From NCBI GenBank assembly GCA_025677815.1, contig JAIXMP010000032.1, positions 124,001 through 188,000 on the forward strand: a stretch of 64,000 nucleotides of DNA, written 5' to 3'. The notes beneath the pieces were generated by a model. The model did not search any database. It was not told the DNA's origin and was given only the letters and a program-made list of their open reading frames with translations. How positions within the stretch are numbered: the first letter of the stretch is position 1; each line of letters begins with the position of its first letter. This document shows positions 12,868 through 23,898 of this stretch, piece after piece. The DNA is from Phascolomyces articulosus. Taxonomy: Eukaryota > Mucoromycota > Mucoromycetes > Mucorales > Lichtheimiaceae. Made by a program: the position numbers and the translations under genes.

Positions 12868-14847
12868 ATCGGAAACTTGATTTTATCCTTGAGTACATTT
12901 GGGATATTTGGAATAATTTTCGATCTTTTGGGGAAATTTCGAATTATTTCTGGTAGTGTGAAATAACTCCAATATTGCAGGGACGTTTCGGGTCTTCGGG
13001 AAGGATTGGTGCTATCTCTGAAGATAAGAAATACTTTGGGAATCTTGGAGAGCACTGGAGGAAAATCACAAGCTAACTTAACAATTGACGCTCTTTGTAT
13101 GTTATTTTAGACTGTTCGAGAGATATTCAAAGTATTTCGTAGTTTGCTAGGCTTTCTGATATACTTTCAAAAATTCAATAAAATATAGTAGACAATTTTT
13201 TTAATAGTAGGAAATCAATGATTTAATTTTGACTAATATAATATTACTACTATGTTTTTTACTATCAATAAAAAGGTTTATTTTTACATCCTACTATCTG
13301 TCATGTTTTCTTCCAGTGGCTCCCAACCAATGTATGGCAGGGTTTTTGGGATCGTATACTGAGTTTCAACCGCATTATACAAATGGTTTGTTTATTTGCA
13401 GTCGTTCGTTGCGATGGCAACCGTGTAACAAAAAGTTATTCTTAACGCGCAGCACAGGACATTCCCAATTTAAAACGTTTGCTGCTTTCTTCTTTTCTCT
13501 CTTCCTTTTCTGGTGTTTTTTTTTTTTGGACACTTCTTTTTTTCATATACTTTTTTATAATCCAATTAGCTTTTAACATCATGAAAAAGAAATCTACTTA
13601 TAGGATTGGTGTAGCTACTGAAGAAAGCCTGCAACACAAAAATCTGATGATAATTCAAATGTCAAAAAGCGCAGCAGCCAGAAGGATAGGCAACAGAAGA
13701 AACAATTGAAAACGAGTGAAGTTTTATTCATTTTCCACAAAACTACATCCATTCAGCAATTTGTTTGTTTGTTTGTTTTTTTTTTTTTTGAAAACAGCTT
13801 TCCACTGATAACGAATATGACAAACAAACGCATGGCTCAATCAAGTGCTTCTGGCAGGTAATAAGCCTGTATTATTTGCAAAGATAAGAAGTCGCTTGTC
13901 AATAAAATTCATAATGTTAATTAACTTATTCTTATAAACCTTAGTGACAACGACTCTGCACATAAAAAACCAAGGTAAATTTACTATTGAAAATCCTGAA
14001 AAGTCCAAAATTGTATAATACATTTTTAATAGAGTAAACGGAAAAAATCCAAGATGAAGATGATAGTCAACAAGTATCTGATGTTTACAGAAGAATTAGC
14101 TCAGAAGAAGAATCCACATCTGAAGATAATGAGACTGATTCAGAAGATGAAGATGCACGTGATACTTATGGAAATAAACCGCAATGCAGCAACAACAATT
14201 ATGAGGATGCATCTGAACGTGAAAGTGATGAGAGAGAAGATGATCATGACGACTAAACAATAGTTATGCCTATTATATGTAGCTCAATCCAACAGTTGTA
14301 CATCCATGCCCTAATCTTTTTTTTTTCTTATTTTATGTAGGTTTTTTGTTTGAATTAGCTTTTTTCCTTTTCTTTTTTCTTATTTTTTATTACATACACT
14401 TTATTTTTTTACTCGAACCGACTAATGTTTAGAGCGATTTTCCTATGTGTGTTTTCAATATAATATCTTTTTGAATTGTATGTATCAGTTAAAAGAATAG
14501 CATTTTGTAAAACTCACATTTGTTTAGTTAGTAAATAAAAGTTCTACTAACAAAAAACAAATAATAAAATCGCATGGCAGTAGTAAAAAAATATATTCCC
14601 AAATTTCCCAAAAGGTGGTGAGGTATCTAAAAAGGATAAAACAACCCAAACATTCATAAATATTCCTGTATGCTTCTAATCTTTCAGAACTTTCCAAATA
14701 CCAGAAATATTTTTCAAAGGTCCAAAATACTTTTCAAACTCTCAAAATATTCTCCCATGCTTTGAGAGAAGGGGGTCTAGCTTTCTGGTCTCCCAGAGCA
14801 CTCCAGTACACTGAAATATACTCCATGTCTCTGGGAGTTTTTCCGAT
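12868..14847. mobile_element. putative DNA insertion with short terminal inverted repeats inside the adenylate-enzyme pseudogene
   Basis: The segment begins ATCGGAAA (12868-12875) and ends TTTCCGAT (14840-14847), a perfect 8-bp terminal inverted repeat, with further loose similarity inward (both ends rich in GGAATATTT and TTTGGGAAATTT-like words). It is flanked by GCTC on the left and GCTT on the right, consistent with a 3-4 bp target duplication that has since drifted. Removing the segment and one flank copy joins the two enzyme blocks in frame (..DVDKA then INYSPNE..). No transposase was recognised; the interior holds plus-strand coding-like pieces between 13.3 and 14.26 kb. It may be a non-autonomous or decayed element. 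Confidence 0.5.
13832..14256 (+). CDS. candidate three-exon acidic protein inside the insertion
   Basis: Exons 13832-13857, 13945-13974 and 14067-14256 have GT-AG borders and sum to 246 nt, giving 81 residues with no stop. The protein opens MAQSSASGRSDND, passes a short KKPR basic patch, and ends in a long acidic tail (SSEEESTSEDNETDSEDED and DEREDDHDD). Upstream, at 13600-13710, another frame encodes a basic stretch (KKRSSQKDRQQKKQLK) that may be an earlier exon, so the real start may lie further left. No family is recognised. Acidic/basic tails of this kind occur in chromatin or nucleolar proteins, but that is only composition. Confidence 0.3.
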
Positions 14848-15742
14848 GCTTTATCAACATCAAGTTCCACTAGTACAGATGCACACTCTCGATCTTCGCC
14901 AATAGTAATACAGGTTTGAATTATATCTTCATTGTTACAAATTTCACTTTCGATAGGTATTGGATTTATCCAATAACCAATCTGCCTATTGTATCCCAAT
15001 GAAGTACGACCATATATTCTTCTACTCCATGTTCACCGAAGAACACCCTGACTATGATTTACTGGACTTTTCTCCGCGAGTCACACCAATATTGGATGGA
15101 TAATAAAAGATATCTATAAATCCCCCCACATTCGGCGCATTATTCGGCTCCAGTTTGTTTTTTCTATTTTAAATACCCATAGTATTCTAAATATAATGTT
15201 TTACCAATGATTTTCTTGTCCAATGATGGTCCGGTTGTCGAAACAATAAAAAGATGAAGATTCGTTTTTATTAGAGGTGACATCTGAAAGTTTCTAATAA
15301 AGAGAACAAAGGATGTAGATGTATCTTAGTATGCTTCCTAGCCATATACTTATTCAAAAACTAATTTATTACTTTATTAGAATATGAGTTCAGGTATTCG
15401 GAAAGATTGGATGAAATTTCGTGGATGACAGGAGAATGAAAGTAGATGCTGATTTCGATTAATTCTTCGGGAGTAAAATAGTCACCTCAGCTTTTTCAGA
15501 GGGGTTAAAGCACTAGACTCTAAAAATAATTTAGTATTGTTATGATATTTTTGACATTATCACGCTACTATATATGGAAAATATGTTATTCTCTAGAAAC
15601 TCACTTATTATTCTTCATAGATACATTTCATGATTAGTTTTCCATTTGCTATTGCACTACTAAACCATTCAATAATGCCTATCTGTTATCACTTTGTACA
15701 ACTTCATCAAAGACCTTTCACATTCTTTTCTCATCATTATAT

Positions 15743-16441
15743 GAGAGATCTCTTCCTGTGTTTGAAACTGGGGAAGATGTACTGCGTTTGAATGGTTTTA
15801 ATGCAGGTATCAACTCTACGCCATGTTGTTATGAAGGAGAAACAGTTCGTTTTCGTTGTTGCTGTTGCCATCAGCTTGAGTTATTTTAGAAAGCATCTAC
15901 TTTCTTCTAAGGTAAGAACCGACCACCATTGCTGCTGGTGTTCTTGCTGCACAATATGAAAATAGTTCTAGTTCTCCAGATGTAGAGAGTACTAGCTGCG
16001 ACTTTGTTGTACTCGATGTTGTACAAGATGTTTTTTTAATCCCTTTTCCAAAAGTAGGGTAATAATTCGGAGGTATCATGATCTGTGCATTCATGGATCC
16101 AATGTTTGCTTCAATATATCGATAGATGAAATAATTGAGCAACTTTTGTTTTCAAATTTTACATTTTCGAACTGATTGTTCACATAAATTCCATTCTTGA
16201 TGCTCCCATTCCTGTGGTGCGTGAAAATTTCTACGATGGGTGGCCATCAAGTTTCGTAGATTGGTACATACAGTTTCTCTTCTACTCGAATTTACAATGA
16301 GTATGCGACAGTTTGGAACGACGTTGATGTCGTTGGTGTTTCAGGATGGAAGTCAACAAGTAGATTCCTATTTGACACTGAAATAAATCACCCTCAGCTT
16401 GTCAATGAATTTGATAAGGAAATAGTAAAAGTTTTTAGATG
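15743..16441 (+). pseudogene. coding-like remnants of an unrecognised plus-strand gene
   Basis: Three plus-strand stretches look translated but do not join cleanly. About 15743-15889 encodes LPVFETGEDVLRLNGFNAG followed by a Cys-rich end. About 15926-16060 encodes SSSSPDVESTSCDFVVLDVV. About 16200-16441 encodes APIPVVRENFYDGWPSSFV and, after a frame change near 16285, TVWNDVDVVGVSGWKSTSR to a TGA at 16441. Frame breaks and stops between them could be introns whose borders I could not fix, or decay. The antisense frame at 15897-16142 is probably a shadow. Confidence 0.3.
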
Positions 16442-18404
16442 ACCAAGTCAAGATGGTAGATATATTGATTATTATTATTGTTATTTATTTTTATTTTTTG
16501 TGAGGAAAAGGTCTATTATATGAATATGTTGTTTTATCAATAAATGCTTTGATTTCCATCATGATTATCATTGCTTTGTTGAATACAATCCACATTTGAT
16601 ATTTTCACTGTTGCTTTTAGATCAATAATTGAAACATGAACGTTCATGATGAACACATGAGACATTCATGAAAGATCTATTTTTTCAGGCATCTATTACT
16701 ACGTCCTCAAACAATATATTGGTTGAATACTGTATGCTGGAGAGAGAGGCGATTCAAAATCAGTGCGTGAATGTAGGATAAAATATGATATGCCAAATAA
16801 AAAAAAATTCAATGAGAAAGCAAGGATTTTTCTAACTGAAAGAAGTGAAGGAAAAGAACTATTATTTATCATTTTTTTGGCATTAATCCCTTTTTATATA
16901 TGTTAATCAGACACAAGGAGCAACAACTGTGATACATGTAAAATAGACATACTTTTTAGAATATGGCATATGTCACTTATAATATGTTACGATTGGATTC
17001 AAACGATACTGTTGTTATTCGAGCAAGATTACCTCTAGTCAAAGTGAGTAAGGCAATTGACAATTGAACATGGAGAGTCGTTTTTCTTTGAGTGTGGCGT
17101 TATACCAAAAAAAAAAAATAGATAAAGTAAAGGGGTCAAACAATGAAGCTTTATGCATATTATAATGTAACCAGTACACAGCATGTACACCATAGCAAAT
17201 ATTTTTTTATACACGTCACTTTCAGAGATACTTTGTAATAAGTTCATCCGCGGGGAACTGAACAAGTTAATAGGAATTTATGGTACTATTTCATTGGATT
17301 TTAATTGAAGACTTTCTTTCAATCCTATATAAAATGCACGAATGCTATCCTCTCTTTATTACTATTAAAGGATCCATGTGTAAAAAAGATCATTAAAATG
17401 ATTCCATGTAGAACACTTCTATATACTGACTCGATTCATTTCATTTACCAAAAGTAAAAAATTTTATTTCTATAAGTACAACACAATAACGGAACATCAA
17501 CCATTTTCATGTATAATATAGACATGACCACAAGAAAGCATCTATAATACATTTTCATGCAAGAGATATATCCTTCCCTGACGTTGTACAAAATGGTATC
17601 ATTGTTATATTTGATATAGGATGTTTTATTGTGGGAAAAAAAAAAAAGAATCATCTCAACAACCCCAACAGACAGAACTATTTTTATCCCTTCAAAATTA
17701 ATGCTACGGTTTACGTATTACCCATCACAAAATTTAGAAAATGCTTTTGTGCAATCCGGACCGAACGATCCCCCTTTTCCTCATTTATATCATCATCCAT
17801 GGGTTCAATTGAGTGTTCCGCGGAAAGGTACTAGGCTATAATAACAAATCATGGGGTGAAAAAGAAAGATAGTTAGCCCATGTGGTACAACACAATTGTC
17901 AAAATAAATCATTTATATTATCATTCAACCGAAAATGTCGCATGGTGGGTGAGTGTATAATAGAGTCTATCATTATATCTTGGCAAAAAGTGAGTAGTGA
18001 TATTGTCATTGTAATATTTGCAATTCACTTTGAACAATCGTATCGATGATCATACGTAAGAAAAATAAAGAAACAGAAAGGAACAAAAAAGTATAATGAT
18101 TTAAGATAGATAAACACATGATCGAGTTTATTTTCATTAAAAAAAAAAGATATCTTGGATCAGGTCTAAATTAATTATGACAATGAAGGGATTATTTTTT
18201 GTTTTTTGGAAGAATGACTATACACAAAAATGATGACTTTTTTAAGATATGATAGTAAATGTGTTTGTGATCGGATTTTAAGAATATGGAGGAGAATGTT
18301 TTAGGTCGAAATAAAGATGATGTTCATGTTAAGGGAAAATGGATAATAGAAAGGGTAAAAATATGAGGTTGTTAATGTAGTATGTTATATAAAAATGAAA
18401 CATT
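16442..18404. other. intergenic spacer
   Basis: AT-rich DNA with homopolymer runs and short chance frames. A small, more GC-rich patch near 17690-17835 contains CCGGACCG and CCGCGG but has overlapping unconvincing frames on the plus strand. Nothing else seen. Confidence 0.4.
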
Positions 18405-20513
18405 TTACAATTGAGGACCAGCAGCAATGGTTTCAGCAGTGGCACCTTCAGCGAAAGTCTTGAAGTTTTCAGTGAACATGGTAGCGACGCTGTTAAGAGA
18501 GGTGGTGAATTCTTCGGGGGTACCCATCCAGACCTTGCGAGGATCTAACATTTCATCAGGAACGTTGCTGACCTTCTTGGGGACCTTCAAGTTGAAGACA
18601 TCGTAGTTTTCGAATTCGGCTTGAGACAATTCACCAGAGTGGATAGCATCCAAGATAGCACGAGTGTACTTCAATGGGCAACGCTTGGCAACGCCAGCCT
18701 TACCACCGATCCAACCAGTGTTGATCAACCAAGCGTTAGCCTTGTGTTGAGACATCTTTTCAGCCAACATGGTAGCATAACGTTGAGGATGCAAGACCAA
18801 GAAGGGAGCACCGAAACAGGCAGAGAAGGTAGCTTGGGGTTCGACAATACCATCTTCAGTACCGGGAACCTTGGTGGTGTAACCAGAGATAAAGTGGTAC
18901 ATGGCTTGTTCAGGAGTCAACTTGGAGACAGGAGGCAAGACACCGAAAGCATCACAGGTCAACAAGATGATGTTCTTGGGGTGACCACCAATACAAGGGA
19001 TCTTGGCGTTAGGAATGTGATCTATTATAATGAAAAGGCATTGGAGTTAGAAAAATACTTCTTCCTTTGAAACTATAATTTTTTTTTTACCCCACAATCC
19101 AAATGCCTATTTTAACACCATTAAAAAAAAATTTTTTCTTCCGACAGAAACACGCGCCATTTCCAAATCCAATTTTTCCTTCCATTTCCTTCCCCCACAC
19201 GGGCACAGTAATCACATCACCAAATAGATTTTGGATTTCCGCTCCTTCCTATTCACTAGATGATTTCCAATCCCAATCCGCGGAAGCCCCGATCGAAAAC
19301 CAATCCATCATAAAAAATATAGACATGAATGTATAATAGAATACTTACAGATGGGGTAAGAAGCACGAGTGTTTTCGGTCAAGAAATCGTCAGAGTAATC
19401 GACAACACGGGATTCTTCATCCAAGACAACGTTTTCCAAAACGGAACCGAACTTGATAGCGTTGAAAATATCAGGTTCCTTTTCACCAGACAAATCGATA
19501 CACTTGGCGTAACAACCACCTTCAATGTTGAAGACACCAGAGTCAGACCAACAGTGTTCGTCATCACCGATCAAGGCACGCTTAGGATCAGCGGAAAGAG
19601 TAGTCTTGCCAGTACCGGACAAACCGAAGAAGAGAGAGACATCACCATCGGGACCTTCGTTGGCGGAAGAGTGCAAAGACAAGACACCAGCCTTGGGCAT
19701 AAGGTAGTGCATGACACTGAAGATACCCTTCTTCATTTCACCGGCATATTGAGTACCCAAGATGACCATTTCGTTGCGCTTGAAGTTAATGGAAACGGAG
19801 GTGGTAGAGGTCATACCAGTGGTATAACGGTTAGCAGGGAATTCACCAGCGTTGAAAATGGTGAAATCAGGAGTACCAAAGTTTTCTAATTCTTCTTCAG
19901 TAGGACGGATCAACATGTTGCGCATGAACAACAAGTGGTAAGCGCGGGAAGCGACGACACGGACCTTCTTGCGGTACTTGGGATCCCAACCAGCGAAACC
20001 GTCAAAGACGTACAAACGAGGACGGGTGTTGAGGTAATCAATGGCACGTTCACGGTTGATCAAAAAGACCTTTTCGTCAAGAGGAGTGTTGACAGGACCC
20101 CACCAGATATCCTTGTCGGAAGTTTCTTCACGGACAATACGCTTGTCCTTGGGGGAACGACCAGTCTTCTTGCCAGAGTAGGCACAGAGAGCACCAGCAG
20201 AAGAGATGACGGTACCTTCTTCATAAGTCAAAGCTTCTTCGTAAAGAACAGCGACGGAAGGGTTACGCTTGATAGTGACCTATTTAACATTATGCAAAGA
20301 AATATGTGAGTTTTATGATGAATTACATATATATATGCATCATTGAATTATAATTGCATATTTGTTTATATATAAATATCACTAAGTAGATAAATGCAAT
20401 ACCTTGTCGTAGTCAATACCAGCATATTCGTGCAAATCTTCCTCAACCTTAGTACGGGAGGCAGAGCTTGAGGGGCGGCCGAAAGGAGATCCAGGTCTGG
20501 GAGAAGCAACCAT
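18405..20513 (-). CDS. PCK1: phosphoenolpyruvate carboxykinase (ATP)
   Basis: Three exons: 20513-20403, 20279-19349 and 19021-18405, totalling 552 residues, close to yeast Pck1 (549). The enzyme converts oxaloacetate and ATP to phosphoenolpyruvate, the committed cytosolic step of gluconeogenesis. Seen in sequence are the substrate motif [16 protein letters not shown], the kinase-1a P-loop [16 protein letters not shown], the metal/phosphate motif [21 protein letters not shown], and the later conserved YTTKVPGTE and LINTGWIGG segments. All mark the ATP-dependent bacterial/fungal/plant class rather than the GTP animal class. The coding sequence is markedly GC-richer and more codon-biased (GTC, AAG, ACC preferred) than its neighbours, as expected of a highly expressed gene. 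The second intron, 19348-19022, is 327 bp, unusually long here. A CCCCCGC motif upstream fits catabolite control. Confidence 0.97.
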
Positions 20514-20735
20514 TTTTTAAAAAAAAAGATAAAGTTAAATAAAATAAGTTAAAGAAGATAAAAGAAGACACAATTAGCCTCTATATATATATGTTTTTTT
20601 TCCTTACCTTTCGTAAGTGAATGATCCAAGCGCGTGAAATTTGATCAACAATTCCTCGGAAGCAGCCAGCGGAGAGCAGGGTACCTTATTTTTGTGTTTT
20701 CGTATAAGCGGATATGAGTGATGGAGGTTCGCACT

Positions 20736-20742
20736 CCCCCGC
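20736..20742 (+). promoter_or_regulatory. CCCCCGC motif, possible Mig1/CreA-type repressor site
   Basis: The motif lies 223 bp upstream of the PCK1 ATG in a GC-rich 300-bp promoter patch. Mig1/CreA repressors bind GC boxes of the SYGGRG type (complement CYCCRS) and repress gluconeogenic genes on glucose. Only the short match and the context support the call. Confidence 0.3.
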
Positions 20743-21520
20743 AAAATCGTTCTTTTGCATCACGGGCCTACTTCCTCAATCGGAGCAGATCGGGAAAGAG
20801 GTCCTCCGGCTATTCCCTATAGCAGCGATTTCCTTTTATGGACTCTTCAATGGGTTTTTTGGGTAACAGAGCGTAAAGGATAATAGTAATAATAATAGAA
20901 TAAACCCTCTCCGACCCTTATTTCTCGTTTACAGCTTAATAAAGTCTCCCTTCCATGACATGTGAAACAAATTTTCGTTTTATAAAAAAAGGCATAATTA
21001 TTCGCTAATGTTGTGTAATACCCATAGTCCGATAATATATATAAGACACACATCTTTAAGGCAAAACATTTATAAATAAAAATAAAAAAGGATAAAGAGA
21101 TATTGCATTATTATACATATTTGTTATATTAGTGATCAAAAAAAAAAATTAGTATTATACTTTCAATGTTTGTGATCCGAGCACCCAACAAACACAACGA
21201 GAAAAATACATGCCAAAAAAAAAAGATACTTGTGGTTTTTTTATTTTTTTTTTTGGGCAGCAGCAGTAACAGCAGCAGTAACCAGATGAGTTTTGTTATA
21301 AAAGAGGTTAAGAGGCCATGGGAACTCAAAGGTATGACATAATTACAAGAAGCTCCGAAACCTTTTAGTATTTTTTTTAAAACAGTGATTATACATATAT
21401 TATATTATTATTATCATCGTCATCGTCATCATCATCGTCACAAGAGAAACGTAGAGCAGAGGAGTATATGGCTGTCATTTTGTTGTTATATGCAAATTGG
21501 GGGATATTATTTTTATTATT

Positions 21521-22994
21521 TTATTCTGAATCTCTGATCTTTTGCCAAAGACCATAAGATTTACTAGGATCTGATTGCCATAATCGAATCGTTCCATCCT
21601 CTGATATAAATAAAAATATAAAGACACATTATCAGTAAAAAAGAAACTTTATCTCCCTTTTTTTAAGATTTCTCTTATTATCATTATTTTATTTACCTGA
21701 TCCCGTAGCATAAACTTCACCATCGGGACTATAACTAACAGCATGAATCGATCCATGATGTCCCTTGTGAACCTCTAATCAAAATTTAGATGAAATCGAT
21801 TAACTTTAAATAAATATCATGCATTCATCTGATTGTTCTCTCTGTTAATATACATTTCGGAACATACCGAGTTCTTTGGCTGATAATGCATCATAAATTC
21901 GTACCCAAGGATCCGAATCACTACCAACGACAAATTTATCGCCACTAGTATGTAAAGCAATCGATGATACACTTCTTGGCATGGTATGCATCATAATATT
22001 ATCCTCAGATGGAGTCAATCCACTATAATTATAATTTAAGTTTTTTTATCAATATCGTCATCAACACCATCCTTTTAGTGCCCAAAATGCACAATATCAT
22101 CACAAGGGGAATGACGATCTCCCCCTCCTCCTTTGCAGGTAGGATACATGCACAGACCAGCAAAATAGAAAAACAAAACTTACTGTTCCAAAGACCAAAA
22201 ACAAGCCTTGTTATCCGCCGTCCAACATACCAAATTGCCATTATTGGATAAAGTCATGGAAGAGACGGGACCACCAGCAGGCAAAGCAGCAATTTCACGC
22301 ATGACTCGCAAATCCCTCACCCGAATAATGCCATCCTCACCACCACTCATGATGATATTTTGGGTCGGGTGCCAAAGCACCGTCTTGATTGTACCAGAGT
22401 GATCATCTGCTTCCATAGGTAATGCATCGGGTCGATACAAGTCAAAAATACGCAATTTCTTTTCTTGTCCACCTGTCACAATCTTGGTACCATCGGGACT
22501 AAAGTTGACAGCACGGACAATATGCTGATGGGCAAATGAATGCATTTCTTGACCCGTGAATGTGTCCCATACTTTGGCTGTAAAATCAGCTGATCCCGTC
22601 ACTGCTCGATGCGCTTCTTTGGAAAGGCGCGCACTCCATACGGCTCCCTTGTGTCCCAAAAATGTGCCAATCCAATCACCCGTTTGACCGTCTCGAAGCA
22701 TAGGATTTCCATCTAATTAAGTTATTGGTTATTTATCAATTTTGTTATGAGTGATAAATATATATAGGTGTGTGTATGTGTGTGTCAAACTCTTTTTTTG
22801 ACAAAATCGTATGACTCCTCATTCAATGTCCTCCATGGATGCTTTTTTTAAAAAGAGAGATGGATACCTTTGCATGCAGAAATCAAATAATATTTTTTAT
22901 CAGTCGTCATTGTTGAAAATTGTAAATCAACGACAGGCCGTGTATGACCTGAACATGTGAGAGGGATGACTCTAGTTTGTGGTTGTTGTGTCAT
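21521..22994 (-). CDS. STRAP/Unrip-like WD40 repeat protein
   Basis: Five exons: 22994-22868, 22712-22184, 22022-21868, 21774-21697 and 21600-21521, giving 322 residues. The start MTQQPQTRVIPLTCSGHTRP and the following ISACKDGNPMLRDGQTGDW match the N-terminus of human STRAP almost word for word (PLTCSGHTRPVVDL, SACKDG-x-PMLR-x-G-x-TGDWIGTFLGHKGAVW). WD signatures follow at regular spacing: DFTAKVWD, KKLRIFDL, GIIRVRDL, PWVRIYDA and DGTIRLWQ. The protein ends KSYGLWQKIRDSE, lacking the acidic tail of the animal protein. STRAP is a seven-bladed propeller that joins the SMN complex and helps cytoplasmic Sm-core snRNP assembly; animal TGF-beta roles do not apply in fungi. It is head-to-head with SNRNP25, 288 bp between start codons. 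Confidence 0.93.
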
Positions 22995-23282
22995 TATTTC
23001 GTGTTCATAAAAAAACTTTTTGTTATAGAGGAAAAAGGTAAAAAAAAAAAAAAAAAATAAGGGTGGGGAGGAGGGTATTTGCGAGTGAAAAAAAAAATAG
23101 ATATAACTGATTGTTGCTTTGATAGCAACCCTTTTGTTATTTTATTATTATTTTTTCGGTGGTGAGGGTGGGGAAAAAAAAAGAAGCTTGAAACAAGAGA
23201 CGCGTCAATGCAGCTTTATTCTACTACGTGACGTTGCAATTTTTTTTCTGGTTACTTTTTTCGTAACATACTTTTTTTCCCA
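22995..23282. promoter_or_regulatory. shared divergent promoter of STRAP-like and SNRNP25 genes
   Basis: The 288 bp between the two start codons must hold both 5' UTRs and both core promoters. It contains A-runs near 23040-23057 and 23085-23096 and an ACGTGACGTTGCAA stretch near 23225-23238. No clear TATA box was seen for either gene. Co-regulation is inference from the arrangement. Confidence 0.6.
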
Positions 23283-23898
23283 ATGACTGAACCAACAATA
23301 TCAACAATACAACAAGACGCGTTTGAACAACAATTAAAAGAAAGACTTGAATCATTATTAAAAGATGAATTGTTGAATGATATACAATCATCACCTACTA
23401 TTGATCAAGTCGATACACTCATTGCAATTGAAGAAGGACGCGCTTATCGTATCACCATTGATCGTGGCCCGCTTGATTCTTTGTGTATGTATTAATATCA
23501 TAGTTACAAATATATATATATAACTCATTCCTCCTTTTTTTTAAAAAAAATAGCTATTGTAGTACGTCAGGCCTCTAAGGTCCATGATATTAAACGTTTG
23601 ATTCAAACTGCTGTTGATCATAAAAACACAAGTAGAAGCCATACAAAGATTAGCTGGTAAGAAAAACATATATATTCCCCCTCCCCTTTTTTGGACGAGT
23701 TACTGATGCAACTCATATCGATTGGAATTTTTTAGGAAATATATTTGGCGATCGCATTGTCTTATATTTAATGGGCAACGACTTTTGAACGATAATGCTG
23801 CAGTGAGCCAACTTGGTATTTCTCAAGGATCCATATTAAAATTTACAAGACTTGCATTTGAGAAAGGAAATCATCGACGCGCACGAAGAATACGATAA
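23283..23898 (+). CDS. SNRNP25: U11/U12 small nuclear ribonucleoprotein 25 kDa protein
   Basis: Exons 23283-23484, 23554-23656 and 23736-23898 join in frame to 155 residues, near the usual 120-135 for the family plus a short N-terminal extension. Diagnostic features are an N-terminal helix (LESLLKDELLNDI, compare LxxVVQDPLLxDLP in human), IALE/AIEEG-A followed by a ubiquitin-like fold (SIVVRQASKVHDIKRLIQ), the hallmark KISWKYIWRSHCL (human ISWSYVWRTYHL), QRLLNDNAAVSQLGI and the basic end ILKFTRL. In animals and plants the protein belongs to the U11/U12 di-snRNP, which recognises U12-type introns together with U11-35K and others. Its presence predicts a working minor spliceosome in this fungus. 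All three introns borders of the gene itself are ordinary GT-AG. Confidence 0.9.

Larger units (their letters stand above)
12523..15030 (-). pseudogene. adenylate-forming enzyme (AMP-dependent synthetase / NRPS-like A domain), C-terminal remnant split by an insertion
   Basis: Two blocks of one minus-strand frame remain. The upstream block (about 15030-14850) has YGRT...INPIPIESEI and TCITIGEDRECASVLVELD, matching the A7/A8 region of ANL-family enzymes, where GR-x-D and NP-x-PIE precede a conserved V-x-GEGR strand. The downstream block (from about 12863, with a possible intron at 12830-12740) ends in LPRTLKGAVSRKKAIDM, the A10 region with the catalytic Lys context (LPRT-x-KGTV-x-RK), and stops with TAA at 12523. 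An in-frame TGA and loss of the DD after GR in the upstream block, and absence of the large N-terminal domain, indicate decay. A roughly 1.98 kb segment lies between the blocks. Fungal relatives activate fatty, amino or aryl acids as adenylates; the substrate cannot be inferred. Confidence 0.62.

Noticed and set aside
15897..16142. Minus-strand frame first taken as more of the adenylate-forming enzyme (YRYIEANIGSMN resembling YG-x-TE)
   Set aside because: The plus strand of the same bases reads more like protein and continues neighbouring plus-strand pieces, so the similarity is too weak to keep.
17629..17841. Two overlapping ~70-codon plus-strand frames
   Set aside because: They overlap in different frames with no splice or family support; only the local GC enrichment is notable.
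18621..20309. Long open frames on the plus strand across the PEP carboxykinase gene (up to 186 codons)
   Set aside because: They are antisense shadows of a codon-biased, highly expressed gene and lack any family features, while the minus-strand protein is a full PEPCK.
22714..22867. STRAP intron starting GTATCC, tested as a U12-type intron
   Set aside because: The donor diverges after GTATCC and no TCCTTAAC-like branch site lies near the acceptor; it is an ordinary GT-AG intron.
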